Part shown: piece after piece, positions 23,930 through 36,083 of the stretch | How the letters are laid out: each line of letters begins with the position of its first letter | How positions within the stretch are numbered: position 1 is the stretch's first letter | The notes under the pieces: generated by a model | Database searches by the model: none | Told to the model about the DNA's origin: nothing | What the model saw: the letters and a program-made list of their open reading frames with translations, nothing else | Assembly: GCA_024734495.1 (NCBI GenBank) | Contig: JALMQS010000187.1 | Location: 5,316,304 to 5,380,303, forward strand | Origin: Forficula auricularia | Taxonomy: Eukaryota; Arthropoda; Insecta; Dermaptera; Forficulidae | Length of the DNA stretch: 64,000 nucleotides | Direction of reading: 5' to 3' | Translations under genes and position numbers: made by a program

Positions 23930-24110
23930 GAAATAATGCAAAGACAGCCCAAGGATAATAAAAACCACAAATTCCGAATAAAATGATTTATCATTTTCAT
24001 CTTCTTAAAAAACGTCGAGAATCCCTCCTACTTCAGGGTTTAAAAGGGTCAACGAAAGAATCTCACTGTATATTAATATTATTTTTAATTGCAAATAAAA
24101 ACGAACTTTT
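23930..24110 (-). repeat. solo arm of hammerhead palindrome, subfamily B
   Basis: On minus, AAACCCTGAAGTAGGAGGGA near 24044-24025 aligns to the intact hammerhead at 40057-40080, but the core has CTGAAGT and GACG replaces GAAA, so it is not functional. The segment is the inverted counterpart of 38330-38600, including CATTATCCATGGGCTGCC-like sequence. One arm only is present. Confidence 0.55.
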
Positions 24111-24161
24111 TACCAGAATTTAAAATTAAAAAGAATATTTATATATCGCTTTGAACTAGAG

Positions 24162-24750
24162 AAATAAGGTGACGTGTTCTGATGTGGCCATCCACTTGAC
24201 TTTACCATACAATCTGGCCCCTCACTTATATTTAATATTTAATAAAATTATTTATAATCATGTAGGGGGGTAGTTTTTGCATTTTTAGACTCCTGGGGGC
24301 CCACTGATTATGTATACAAAATTTGGTTGAGTTTGGTACAAGAGCTTAGATTTTCATTTTTTGACCCACCCTCCGCCCCCCTTAATTTTGGGTCGATATG
24401 CACCAAAATCTAAATAGTTCTTAATTTCAATGGACCAAAACTACGTGTGAAATTTGGTTTCGATATTCCCACTAGTTTTTGAGCTAGCTCGTCCACAAAA
24501 ATTTGGTAATGCACAGACAGACTAACAACCAAACTAACAGACATTTTGACAAAACAATTATTATCTCAAAAATATAATTTTTTCGATGTTCACTTATTAA
24601 GGCTTTTTTGAAGACCGAAATACCATGGTTTCGCCTGATTTTTTAACCAAAATAGTTTCAGCCGTTTTTGAGATATTTCGAAAAAAAGAAGCAAAAAACA
24701 CTTATTTCATGCACGATTACAATACTTGACTATACTCTGTATGGTAAAGT
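24162..24750 (-). mobile_element. module-repeat element (family R2), one module
   Basis: Left end AAATAAGGTGACGTGTTCTG and right end CTGTATGGTAAAG as in the other copies. Only one ACTGATTATGTATACAAAAT module is present. Body otherwise colinear with 17918 and 21918. Non-coding. Confidence 0.75.
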
Positions 24751-25609
24751 AAAAAGTAAAAAATTACCGAGCTCGATCCGCCAGTTACTAATATTTAACA
24801 GAAGGAATGGAATTGATTTAATTAATAATAGTTATTATCTCATAAATAGGATTAGAATGAACTTTATAATCTGAGATGATAAATGGTTAATAGATCTCGG
24901 TCTGTTTGGTTTGAAGTCTAATGGGATGCATAAGGGCAAGCAAATAGCTGACTAGCCGAGCAGTAGACTGGACTCTGTTCTCCTTAAGATTTCAGACAGA
25001 GGAGAAAAACGACAGTTTAATTCAATCAGGGCCGAAGAATAGGCCTAATTGATTGACCAGACTCCTATATTGGAGAGATTGAAGAAGGCGCTTGTCGGGG
25101 TTGCATGTCGGATGTCGCTGGTTCGAATCCCACGACGGGGTCAATTTAAAGGGTCAATGAGTGGCTAAAGAAAATTTGACCTCTTACACAATTGATTCCG
25201 CATTCTTTAGTAAATATCATTTCCGAATGTCGGCTTTTTTCAATCGTACGGTGGCAAACGTAAATAAATTGACGTGGAGTTATTTATTATTCTTTTCTAC
25301 TCTACGTATCTAATAGGATTTTATTGATCTCCCCCTTTTCAAATTCGAACAATGAAAATTCAGTTCATTTGATCAATCGTAGCGAATTTCTTAAATGACC
25401 TCTCTCTATTTATCGACCGATTTTATATTTATTCAGGTGACTTTGATTTTTACTTTCTACTAGTAAGTGGAAGTATTGGGACTGCAAATATTCAGATTTT
25501 AGTTTAAACAAAAAAAATACAAGTTTTAGGGTCTCACCAATTAATATGGGTATATTATTCATTAAGAGAAATTATTTTATTATTAATTATTATATAACTT
25601 TTCTAAAAT
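24751..25609. other. AT-rich stretch with tRNA-like remnant
   Basis: At 25085-25142 a tRNA-like 3' half has a perfect B box (GGTTCGAATCC at 25122-25132) inside an imperfect arm GTCG...CGAC. There is no matching 5' acceptor strand, so it is probably a SINE or tRNA fragment. The rest has no supportable feature. Confidence 0.4.
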
Positions 25610-26875
25610 ACGATAAATTTATCAGTTTACATATCTAGAAATTATTTTATTATTTTTATTGAAAAAAGGAAAGATATGCTTGCCCAGTACTCGCTTGTAA
25701 TTCTCTTTTTCCTCTCTAAATAGTAAACATACAATTTAATTGTAAACTGATATAAACTTAGTTTTGTATTTTCAAGTATGTAAATGAACAACGCAAGTCG
25801 AATAATTTATGTAAATATATGCACAGTTAATTCAATATATCTATAATTATTTTAGCATTTCTGAAAAAGGAGAAATGACACTTGAGCACCTGACAGATTG
25901 GAGGTTCGAATTCTACAAGGTGATTAATTGTCATTTTTCATTTTTTTTTTTTTTTTTTTGAAAAATAATAAAATAATATTAAAAGACTTGATTTGAGAAT
26001 TTTTTCTTATTAATTACTATAATAACTTTTCGAGGATATATTCTCAAGAAATTGCTCTCATTTTTTGTAAAAAGATAAGACAATATATTTATTTAAAAAA
26101 AAATTATTGTCACGATCGACGTTTCGACTACTTCATCCATCATCAGCCTAAAATTTTATTTTAATATATAACTTACAAAATCACAACCTTCAAAAATTTT
26201 GCATTTTCAATATTAATAAAGTAATTATTTATGTACCTTAGAACTATAATAATAATAATAAAAATAATTACTTTATTAATATTGAAAATGTAATATTTTT
26301 TTTTTGTAAGTTCTATATTAAAATAAAATTTTAGGTTGATGATGAAACTAAAATAAAGTGATCAAAACGTTCCTATTGACAATAAAATTTTGTTTTTGTT
26401 TTTATAAAAAATGAGAGCCATTTCTTGAGTATATATCCTCGAAAGGTTATATAATAATTAATACGAAAAAATTCTCAAATCAAGTCTTATTAATATTATT
26501 TTATTATTTTTCAAAAAAAATGAAAAATGACAATTAATCACATTGTAGAATTCGAACCTCCAATTCTGTCAGGTACTCAAGGGTCATTTCTCCTTTTTTT
26601 CAAAAATAACAAAATAATTTCTAGATATGTAGAATTAACTGTCATAATTATTTAATAAATTATTCGACTTCCGTTGTTCATTTACATACTTGAAAATACA
26701 AATTAAAACTAAGTTTATATCAGTTTACAATTAAATTTGTATTTTACTATTTTGAGGGGAAAAGAGAAATTACAAGTGAGTGCTGGGCGGGCATTTGTCT
26801 TTCCTTTTTTTCAATAAAAATAATAAATAATTTCTAGATATGTAAACTGATAAATTTATCATATTTTAGATTTAA
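25610..26875. repeat. 1.27-kb fold-back repeat with tRNA-like and hammerhead motifs in its arms
   Basis: The left arm 25610-26220 is the imperfect complement of 26260-26875. Matching landmarks, outside in: ATAAATTTATCAGTTTACAT, the CTTGTAATTCTCTTTT block, a B-box-like GGTTCGAATTC at 25903-25913 (inverted at about 26552), TTGATTTGAGAATTTTTTCT, and a hammerhead-like motif at 26118-26146 with a degraded partner at 26336-26372. The loop is about 40 bp. Arms have diverged moderately. No coding sequence. Confidence 0.75.
26118..26146 (-). ncRNA. hammerhead-like motif, weak stem II
   Basis: On minus, CTGATGA (26146-26140), GAAA (26125-26122) and C-GTC are in order, giving the ACGT palindromic stem III seen in other copies. 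Stem II between them pairs poorly (2-3 bp) and stem I is not evident. The core is intact but the fold is doubtful; probably a decayed copy. Confidence 0.4.
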
Positions 26876-27204
26876 TTGTTATTTTTAAATGAACAGCGCA
26901 AGTCAAATAATTTCTAGATATGTAGAATTAACTCTCATAATTATTTAATAAATGTCTTGCGCGTTTCATTTAAATGTAAACTTTAAATTAAGTAAAATAT
27001 TGTTTTCCAAAATAGTTTATTTTAATATTTTCCAACATTTTAGAGAAGTTTGAACTTTGGTTATGTTTTTGTATATATGGAGAGTAATTTTTAGCCTGGT
27101 GTTGGTGGTTTTTTGGAAAATTATTATTTACTATGAGTTATTCACTAGGTCACATGTTTCACGTGTAAGAAATAAAAGAAAGAGAGAGTTTTCTCAATAC
27201 ATAT

Positions 27205-27230
27205 ACTTCGGGCTGTCAACCCATCATCAG
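27205..27230 (-). ncRNA. hammerhead-like motif, left arm, subfamily D
   Basis: On minus, CTGATGA (27230-27224), one T, a GG...CC-type stem II, then GAAG instead of GAAA. The changed third A of GAAA would remove the first base pair of stem III, so activity is unlikely. Partner of the plus motif at 27271. Confidence 0.45.
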
Positions 27231-27270
27231 GAGATATAGAAAATTACTAGTACTCAGTTTTCTTAGACTC

Positions 27271-27300
27271 CTGATGATGGGCTAACCCCCGAAATATATC
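27271..27300 (+). ncRNA. hammerhead ribozyme-like motif, right arm, subfamily D
   Basis: CTGATGA at 27271-27277, T, then GGG...CCC stem II, GAAA at 27291-27294, a TATAT segment that can give stem III, and C 27300 at the cleavage position. Stem I is short (TC before the core with GA after the cleavage site). Core bases are complete. The related motif at 38862-38901 has a better stem I, which supports the fold for this subfamily. Confidence 0.5.
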
Positions 27301-27559
27301 GAATTCAAAACTCAAATTTTGTTTTATTTCTTTTTTTGTGAAACCTACCTCGTATCTTACTCAAGTTTTATTATTATATTAAAATGTTTCACCTAGAACC
27401 AACACCGAACTCCTTAAAAGTTAGAAAATTACTAACTTAACTTTAGAATGCCATAGTATATATGTGTACAAAAGGCACACATATATTTACAAGTGAAAGA
27501 AATTTTTAACAGGTCTTGGAGGTATAGAATTTTATTATACAGACTTAGTGAATAACTCA

Positions 27560-28259
27560 TCTATATAAATAAAAATGTACTGTTACGCTTAAGTGATACG
27601 TTGAAGGATCTCCGAAAGTTCTTCACCAATTTCTTTGAAATTTTCACACAGCATTCCATTCAAATACATGAGTGTTTTTACATATAGTGTTTTTATAGAA
27701 ATCACACCTGTTTCATGTAAAAAATATTTTTTTCCGAGGAATCAACGCCAGCACCTCTCTGGGGGGTAAAAACCAACAAACAAGATGGCCGATAATAGCT
27801 TTTTGGAAATCTTTCAAACTGTCAATATTATTTTTGGTTGAGGGAACAATTTTGACAAGTAATACATAATTCATTTACTGTTTTAATACCTATTCTATAA
27901 TTATTTGCATTTTCAATTTATTTTCAAAACTATTATTATTTTTTAAATATATTTAAATTTTTGATCAAATCAATTTTGACAGGTAATCAATATATAATCA
28001 TTTATCATTTTTTTTAAAATATATTGTTTTATTCTTATTTTATTAAAAGAAAAAGCTTTGTCTTCTTTTATTTTTTAAAGCGGACATATGTTGCGAATAT
28101 AGTTTCGATACGTCCAGTGGTTTAGGCGTGAAGCATAAGAGTTAGTCACAACAACGCGTGGTCGGGTAAGCTATTATCTATATAAATTTTAACCATAAAA
28201 CGTGACGCACCCCGCCAGGGGCTAGGTGAAGCCGGGCCGAAGGCCCGGGTTTCAGCTAG
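27560..28259 (+). mobile_element. non-autonomous Helitron (700 bp)
   Basis: It starts TCTATATAAATAAAAATG after host A 27559 and ends with a perfect GC-rich hairpin GGGCCGAAGGCCC (28234-28246) followed by CTAG (28256-28259) and host T 28260. These are the canonical Helitron 5'-TC, 3' hairpin and CTRR^T signals. No target duplication, as expected. The opposite palindrome arm (27119-27150, complemented) shows the uninterrupted sequence AACTCATAGTAAATA, proving insertion exactly between A and T. No Rep/helicase coding. Confidence 0.9.
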
Positions 28260-28283
28260 TAGTAAATAATAATTTTTACTTTT

Positions 28284-30326
28284 CTTTTATTATATGGAGA
28301 GTGTTTGCGACATTACGTTTTGTTAATATAATGGCGAAATATTAATATAATAGCGAGGCAATTTGGCTTGAACAGTGCTAAAAACTAACTGACAGGTAAA
28401 GGAGTAGTAAAGGTCTATTTTAGGGAATCACGCAAACCTGGCTCAGGTCATTCCCATTGCTTAGTTATTCCATTTCGACCTCCATATTCTACGCATATTA
28501 GTTAACTTTTTATCTCACTTTCGTTATACATTTTAAAATCTTGTATTTCTACTTGAAACCAAGTAAAACAATCATTTATAGATTACTAATAATTTATAGA
28601 ATGTCAAGTACACTTTTCTTCTCTTTCAATGACACAAAAACAAAATCCAATTTAATGAAATCAATTTTTAAATTAAAGAGTAATTTAACTAACACAAACT
28701 GAATGTTAACAATCTATTTATATATTGATATTTATCAAAATTGATTATTTTAATATTTAATACTTTCTTAATTTTAGAGTGTCTAAATATTAAAATACTA
28801 ATCTGTTTGTGTTTTCTTTTGAATTTTAATTAAACTCTAATAGGATTCCATGACGTCATAGCCTTAGGAATGTGTTTAATTATTCTTCCTATTTTTGTAT
28901 TGCAAATTTGATACTTATTGATCCAAATGGTTATAATCATGTGACATCAGCGCTGATGAAATAAAATAATAAAATCAATCTTTGTCTAAAAAAATAAATA
29001 ATTAAATTAATTAAACCCCAAAAATAATTTTAAATGAAGTTATCGTTTGAAAAATACAGAAATTAGTAGCTCTTGCTTATAGCCTTTGATGATATGTAAC
29101 TAAATTCAAGTTATCTGGATAATTTTTTGTGAATCTATACTCATGGACAAAATTAATGGAACAAAAAAAATAATTCGATTTAAAGCAATTTTATTTATTT
29201 ATTTTATTTTATTTATTTATCTTTTAGTTTATTGATTAATTTGTTAAAATTGTAATCTTACTTTTATTTAATAACTCACTTAAATATTTATTTTCCTCAA
29301 ATTTCTCATTTTATTTATATTATTAAAAAAACTCTTTATAGGTAGGTCCACATTCCGCTAATTTTGTCCAAGAGTAGTTGTGAATCCAGATATTTGGAAA
29401 AATATTCCTGTTTATAGGAATAGAATTTCCAACGGTATAAATAATAAAAATAAAATACAAAATAGATTAGATTAGATTCAAATTTTTTAAAATTGTAATT
29501 TTTATATGAATATGACCATTAGTTAGGCACTTGGTTTTTCAGAAACCCTAATTTCTCTCAGACAAACTAAGGTCCAAACTACTATTAAAATACTATATTT
29601 TATTTAAAATAATCACAAAAAGCTAAGTCAAGAAAATTTTTTCAAAAAAGTATCTAACCCCAAAACCTTTTCATGCCGATTTTATTCCTTAATCACCTTA
29701 TATATTCTAATTCTAGTATATATTTTGTATGTAGTTTTGTATAATTTAACCATTTTTAATTAAATCTGTTAGTAGTGAAAATTATTTAAGATTTTTTTTT
29801 TTTAAATCATTATCCAACTATAGAGCCTGAAATTTTTGTATCAGCAAATGTAACTTGTATCTAGATATTTTACAAATATCTTAATCTGTAGCTAGGTCTA
29901 GATTTTTAGAAAATTTCTACCTATATCTAAATACATTTTCACAATGCGATTGTATCCGTAACTAAATGCTTATAAAAATGCATCTTTTAGAACAATAATT
30001 GTAACAACATACATAGAAAATACATAATAAACTGCATCTCTATGTCAAGTTTTGCAAACAAAAAAAAAACTAAATTAAAACGTTCCGAGACTTGAAAACG
30101 TTTTTACTTTACATTTCTTCTTTTAAAATATCATTAAGGTCGAGAGATGCACTTTACCAAGAAAGAAGGGCAAATAGAAAAAAAAATTAAATGTCATTTT
30201 CGCAAAATTGAATATTGCTAGTTTTAATGGCAAATGAAAAAGATAAAACTCCAAATGCCATTTAAAAAAATCACATAATAATGTTAAGTTATATATTTAT
30301 TTAAAAAAAAATACAAAAATCTTTTA
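28284..30326. other. AT-rich non-coding stretch
   Basis: No gene. The segment 29800-29960 (CTTGTATCTAGATATTTTAC) is related to the DNA flanking the LINE at 5961 and supplies its unoccupied-site comparison. ATTAGATTAGATT near 29465 is simple repeat. Confidence 0.5.
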
Positions 30327-30908
30327 TAGAACAATTGTTGAGGGTGGCAATGTAGGGTGTAAAGGTTTTGTCAATTGTTGCTGCCACCACGGACAACGTG
30401 AAGTAAGTTGAAGATTGGTAGGTTTTTAAGTGATTTATTTATAAAATAGTTAAAAGTACAACTTGATGTATGATTTTATAAAGTACTTAGCTAAAGGCTA
30501 AATTCAACAAGTGATGTTAACAGATCAAGTGTTAGAGCTAGAATTTCCTCAGCACATGCTGGTGGCCCTATTTATAGGTCCCCATCTCTCCCCTTCTTAT
30601 TAATAATTTCATTAAAAGAGCCATCCTGTTTGCAGGTGGCCCTCTCTTAATCTTATACTATATAAACTTATTTTTCCTATTTAAGTAAATATCCTTATGA
30701 ATAGAAATGCTTACTGGTCAAAAAGCTAAAAGCCAAGTTGCCAGCTGCACCCTTTATTTATATTAATTTTATATAAATGATACATTTCCATTGCACGTGT
30801 GCCTTCTCATAAAAAATTGAATCGTCATTGATTCGGAGGACCAATTCATCGATTGCCCCCTTTGTTTATATTGAAAGATTATATTAATGACTCTCCGTCC
30901 CCTTGACA
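30327..30908 (-). repeat. possible solo LTR
   Basis: On minus, GGGACCTATAAATAGGGCC (complement of about 30563-30581) provides a TATA box; an AATAAA follows about 140 bases downstream (near 30437 on plus), and the sequence ends CACCCTCAACA at 30327. A TATA box, then a poly(A) signal, ending in CA is the U3-R-U5 layout of an LTR. The start is uncertain (TGTCAAGGGG at 30908 proposed) and no target duplication or primer-binding site is seen, so the call is tentative. Confidence 0.3.
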
Positions 30909-31273
30909 TAAACTTTCATGAATAGGCCACAGCTCACAGGAAATATAGAAAGATTTAATAAAGGTAATTTTCTAGTTGAATATAAAAATAAGATTTTATT
31001 CTTTTCTAAATCATTAATTTGGATTCACAACAATCTTAAAAACGTGCTTACTTATATTTCAAACCCAAACATTTCGGGAAAAATCCCTTTATCAATGGAA
31101 ATTTTTCAAAAAAAGAAAAAAAATGTTGCTTTCTCTAATGTTTAGCAAGAAACCTTAAGGAATTAAATATTTTGGTATAGACAATTATTAATTTCTTAGG
31201 GTTGATTTTAAGATTGTTTTATAAAAGATTTGTATTTTTTTAAATACTTTAAATACAATCAATATTTTATTAC

Positions 31274-31930
31274 CAATGGTGTGCGGTCCATGGATGGTGT
31301 AGATGCGGCGCATCCCCCAAATTCAAAAAAATATCAAGAGTAATTTCATTCATGTTATATTTGAAAATTTGTAAAAATCTTTCAATAAATAGCTACCTAC
31401 TATATTTATTTATTTATTTACAACTAATTCATTTAGAGATATATAAAATTTTAAATTTACGGAGCTTTAAAGTTAGCAAATTTATTCCAAAATTCCTATT
31501 TTAATCACTTCAGCCATCTTGTAGAAATTAGTTTGATTTTATGAGGTTAAAAAGTGAATTAATTTACTTGTACTCGTCCCATGACTTTCATTTAAAATCT
31601 ATAAAATTGCATTAAAAAAAATAATCTGAAAGAAGAACTAAAAGATGTTTGGGCAAAACTATTTGCTTTAATGAAGTCCAAATTAATATTCTCTCTCTCT
31701 ATAACGAGTATCGTTTTAGTCCGAGTGCAAAAGGTCATTCCTAGAATAATAGAAATTAAAAAATTAATCTCTGAAACAGGACTGAACTTGTATTTGGTAT
31801 TGTTGCAATGAACCTATAAAGAAAGAGAGAGGAGATCTTATTCTATCCTCGCTCTTTGTCGTTATTTTCATCGATCAAATTCTAATGAAAGAATTGCTCA
31901 CCCGCACATTAAGTATTTTAAGTATTTTCT
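31274..31930 (+). mobile_element. hAT-like element, 5' part (CAGTGG family)
   Basis: Terminus CAATGGTGTGCGGTCCATGG, one base off the family CAGTGG start. Colinear with 2602-3440, including CTATAACGAGTATCGTTTTA near 31699. It lacks the minisatellite element found at 2729 and so gives the unoccupied site (TTTACAACTAATTCATTT). The 3' terminus is not found. Confidence 0.6.
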
Positions 31931-32422
31931 GCCTAAAATTAAATCGAAGATGTATTGAAAAAATTATCCTATTAATCATCATCCGCATCATCTGTGTTAA
32001 AACTAATATTTACAAATTCTCGATGTTTCATACTTTTACTTCACAAATAAAACATTAGTCAACTCACCAAATGGTGTAGCGTTGAAAGATACAGGGTGAC
32101 CCACAATTCTTGTTCTTGCGCATCTGGAAACCAATCAAAAAAAGCTCTATAATCTTTAGGCAATTTTCTTTTTCTAGTATAGTGTAAAAATATTCCCATT
32201 AGATAATAACTCGGTACACTTGACTATAAAAGCTTATCAGGCAACCGGATTGTTGAATTTATTCTCAAAATTTTCAATCTTTTTTGCCTATTAATTTCGA
32301 AGAATGCTTGAAATGCGAGGAAAAATCATTTTCAAGTATGATTATTTGTGTGTATAGATTCTGATAGCAGCCATAACCTGAAAATCGAAACTCATAAATA
32401 GTATTCTGTTTATTTATTTATT
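31931..32422. other. AT-rich non-coding stretch
   Basis: Nothing recognisable. Confidence 0.5.
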
Positions 32423-32976
32423 TTTACTTAACCATACAGGATATGGTCAAGTATTGTAATCGTGCATGGAAAAAGTGAATTTTTTCCTCCGCTTTTTTTT
32501 GAAATATCTAAAAAAGGGCTGAAACTATTTTGATTAAAAAAATTTGACGAAACCAGGGCATTTCGGTCTACAAAAAAGCCCTAATAAGTGAACATCGAAA
32601 AAAATTATAATTTTCGAGATAATAAATGTTTTTTCAAAATGTCTGTTAGTACGTTAGTCTATGGGTTGCCAAATTTTTGTGGACTCACTAGCTCAAAAAC
32701 TAGTGAATATCAAAAGGAAATTTCACATGTAGTTTTGGTGCATTGAGATTAAGAGGTGATTATATTTTAGTTGAAATCGATCACAAAATTAAGGGGGGGG
32801 GGGGGGGGGGGTTAAAAATTAAATTACAAGATTTTCAAACTAAACAAAAAAAAAACAAGAAAAATTAAATATACTATTTATAATGAAGAAAAGATTCTTT
32901 TTTTTTCTGGTGTCAAAATTGGGGAGATGTGTAAGGTCAAAAAATGAAAATCTAGGCCTTTGGACCAAACTCAACT
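32423..32976 (+). mobile_element. module-repeat element (family R2), truncated
   Basis: Starts with the ACTTAACCATACAGGATATGG terminus, continues through the conserved half (TGTCTGTTAGTACGTTAGTC near 32640) and a long G run at 32795-32811, and stops inside the first module (GGACCAAACTCAAC). The end with CATCAGAACACG is absent. Just beyond, 32988-33050 is a short perfect-arm palindrome (TTTATCGATTATTATTTATT). Confidence 0.65.
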
Positions 32977-33493
32977 CTTTATCGATTATTATTTATTTGA
33001 TTAATGCATGTTAAACTAATCAAATAAATAATAATAATCGATAAAAATTGTTGTATTTATTTATTACCTATAGGAGTCTAAAAAAATCTTCTCTAAAGAA
33101 GTTTAATTCAATCCCCAAAGCATATGTGAGTCACTAGATAATATCACACCTTCAGGAATAGTAAAAAAAAAAACAAAGTGTCAAACAATAGTAAATTATC
33201 AATAGCTATTAAAAGTAGCATTCAAGCAAAGTGTAAAAATGTGCTGTTTCATTGATGACGATTCACTATTTTATTATTAGTAGTAGTTTTTATTTAGAAC
33301 AGGTTTTATAATAGAAAAACGACGGTTCTTGGCCTAAGACTTTGTGATCGTTCAATGTCTAATAGAACTTTCAATTATTACTATATAAAAACGTTTACCC
33401 TATGCGATTTTTCTATTTTTAAATTTCTAATGTCTCTATGTATATAATTTTAATAAAAAATAAAAAATTGAAATTTTGTGTGTGCCATATATG

Positions 33494-33754
33494 CAGTGGA
33501 TCTAAGGGGGCTGGGGGGGCGCACTGGCGGCAAATTTTAAGAAGCCGGAAATTTTTGTAATGTAATTTTAAAATACAATGTTGTTAAAATTTAAATGATT
33601 TATTCTTGACGTTATAAAACTAAATGGTTGTTTAATATAACCCATTTACTATTTTTCATCATTCTTTACTTGCTTTATATAGCATTTGGGGGGGGGGTGG
33701 AGTATCGGCAATTCAAGCTTGCCCCCCCTGACAAAAGACCTAGATCCGGATCTG
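33494..33754. mobile_element. hAT-like MITE (261 bp)
   Basis: Begins CAGTGGATCTAAG and ends CCTAGATCCGGATCTG, forming imperfect inverted ends of the CAGTGG type. Octamers CATATATG (33486-33493) and CATATATC (33755-33762) match at 7 of 8 positions. G-rich tract near the left end and C-rich tract near the right also mirror each other. Non-coding. Confidence 0.75.
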
Positions 33755-33975
33755 CATATATCTATATCTATAAACTCAATACAGAATTACATAAACATTG
33801 TTTCATTATCAATAAAATGCCGAGTTATTTTAATTTAAATGAAAATTACGTGGTAAATTACATAAAAATGTAAAATCATTCATGACTACTTACATTTTTT
33901 TCTTGGCTTTTCGGCCTTTCTAGCTATACCTAAGCCAATTTACGATACTTATTATTATTTTTTTTAATTTGTCTC

Positions 33976-34080
33976 TACCCAGGGATCAGATTTTAGCCGG
34001 ATGCCTCGAGTCGGATTCGAACCCGGGTTCACTTGGTTAGCAGGATGGTACGCTGACCCCTAGCCTAACTCCGACCCCCT
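33976..34080 (-). mobile_element. tRNA-derived SINE fragment
   Basis: On minus it begins GGGGGTCGGAGTTAGGCTAG, has a B-box-like GGTTCGAATCC, and ends near CTGATCCCTGGGT. Same head type as 693-790 and 48075-48305; body lost. Confidence 0.55.
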
Positions 34081-34164
34081 ACTACTTACATTCTCAATAA
34101 ATTTTAATGATTTGCCCCCCACACTAGTTAACTGTTTGACCCCCACAATGTTCGAGTTAAATAG

Positions 34165-34500
34165 ATGTGTAGGGCCAAAAAATGAAAATCTTGACCATTT
34201 ACCAAACTCGACCAAATTTTGTATACATAATCAGTGGGACCCCAGAAGTCTAAAAATGCAAAAACTAACCGCCTAAAATGGGGGGAGGGGGGTGTAGGGT
34301 CAAAAAATGAAAATATAGGCCCTTGTATCAAACTCAACCAAATTTTGTATACATAATCAGTGGGCCAGGAGTCTAAAAATAGAAAAACTAACCCCCCCTC
34401 CCCTACACGATTATAAATAATTTTATTAAATATAAGTGAGTGGTCAGGGTGTAATGGTAAAGTCAAGTGGATGGCCACACCAGAACAAGTCAGCTTATTT
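34165..34500 (+). mobile_element. module-repeat element (family R2), partial, two modules
   Basis: Two modules with ACCAAATTTTGTATACATAA at 34211 and 34339, then the end block GTCAAGTGGATGGCCACACC and CAGCTTATTT. The unique half and the hairpin terminus are missing. The long minus open frame across it merely repeats the module translation. Confidence 0.65.
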
Positions 34501-35127
34501 AATATATAAACAAATATTTTATATCTAGTTTATATATGACCAATGAAAATTCCTTCTAAGATTCAGGTTCGATGCTCGGCTTGGACTTATATCTATCTAT
34601 CTGTAAAGCATTTGTTTCTCTCTATTTTCAAATTTAATTCATAAAATAAAATTAAATTTGAAATGCCCCTAGAAAATTTTAATTATAAATCGAATGTAGA
34701 ATTCCATTCGGATTACATCACTAATATCCCCACGTTTCTCAATTTTCAATATTTTTTGAGTTAGATATTCGGCTAGTAAAGTTAGAGTGCATGCACAAAC
34801 ACTCTGACGACACTCGAAAGAATTTATAGATTTTAGAAAATGAACGAAGCTCGTTGACAAATATTAAACAAACGCTTATATTGATTTATAATAAACTTTC
34901 TTGGGAATATTTCAAATATTGAATTTGATTTAAATAAACAGGAAAATATCTATTTGAAGTTGAACGAGCTATATTTAAATATTAGAAACAATTTCTAACC
35001 TTAGGCGATAAATTCGATCGATCATTTATTACGATAATTACCACTTGACAGTTATTTTCCATATGGAATTTATAAGTACCTAGGTAATATTCAAATTATT
35101 ATATATCCATATTAAAAATACATGCAC
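34501..35127. other. AT-rich non-coding stretch
   Basis: Nothing recognisable apart from an ATCTATCT simple repeat near 34591. Confidence 0.5.
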
Positions 35128-36083
35128 CAGTGGCGTGTGGTCCATAGATGCTGTGGATGCGGCGCATCCCAAAAATGACAAACATTTAGAGTATTTTCAT
35201 AAATATCGACTTCAAAATTTCAGGAGGATCTTTAAATTTTCAAATTATTATCCGTTATTTCAAATATTTCTATAAAAAACATTTTTTGTTTTGAAAAATA
35301 TATTGGTACTCATAATGAAATAAAATTATTTCATAGTTTCAAGGGGAAATTAAAATGAATGATTTTTCCAAAAAGGGTGCTGATAGAAGGTTCGAACTCC
35401 CTGCCTGGTATATCTTCCTGTTCAAGCATGTCAAAGACAAGTCCAGACGAGTTCTAATCGAATAAAAATTAATAATAAAACTTGAGGAAGATGTGAAGTG
35501 TAGGTTTCACAAAAAAAACCCTACCACCCACCCTCTTGCTCAAGTTTTATTATTATATTAAAATGTTTCACCTAGAACCAACACCTAACTCCTTAAAAGT
35601 TAATGAATAAAAATTGTTCCCGCTAGGGAACTATTAAAATATAAATAATACAAAAAAGGAATAAATAAAGATGATTCGAGAATTGTTGGAATAATCCATT
35701 TCTAAAAACTCTCAATATATAACATCTGAAATAACTAAGATTACTATAGACAAGTCATAGCTTGCTTATATCAAAAGAATTAGGAGAAAATTAAGATTTT
35801 ATTATAGGACTGTTTGATTCATTTGGAAGATGGTCGATTTCCATGTCAGGGAGTGTGGAGTTTGAGACACAAGATTTAATTTCTGACTCCTACCCTCACT
35901 CAGATTTGGGGCGAAGGTCCTAAAATATACTATTAAAAATCTCTTGTTATATTTGAAAAATAACGAAAATGATCCTTTATTCGATGAAAGCAAAAAAAAT
36001 CGAAGATTAAAATAAAATTTCAAAAAATGAAGGGTACTTTTTTGGACAGCATCCTCTGCTCAAAAAGTCACCAACCGCCACTG
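35128..36083 (+). mobile_element. non-autonomous hAT-like element, complete (956 bp)
   Basis: Termini CAGTGGCGTGTGG and CCAACCGCCACTG; octamers ACATGCAC (35120-35127) and CTATGCAC (36084-36091) match at 6 of 8 positions. This best-preserved copy defines the family seen at 2602, 9618, 31274, 36775, 44283 and 59600. The subfamily D block (TTCACCTAGAACCAACACC near 35565) is inserted inside at about 35480-35610. No transposase frame. Confidence 0.75.

Larger units (their letters stand above)
27119..28283. repeat. hammerhead palindrome, subfamily D, split by a Helitron
   Basis: AATTATTATTTACTATGAGT (27119-27138) with TATTCACTAGGTC in the left arm is the complement of GACTTAGTGAATAACTCA (27542-27559) joined to TAGTAAATAATAATTTTT (28260-28277). 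The join is interrupted by a Helitron at 27560-28259. Nearer the centre are a minus hammerhead motif (27205-27230) and a plus one (27271-27300). The block with TTTCACCTAGAACCAACACC at 27386 is shared with 1332 and 35570. Confidence 0.75.

Noticed and set aside
25085..25142. Functional tRNA gene
   Set aside because: Only the B-box/T-arm half is present; no complementary 5' acceptor strand or D arm.
34128..34478. 116-codon minus open frame with repeated DYVYKIW text
   Set aside because: It is the translation of the tandem modules of the R2 element.
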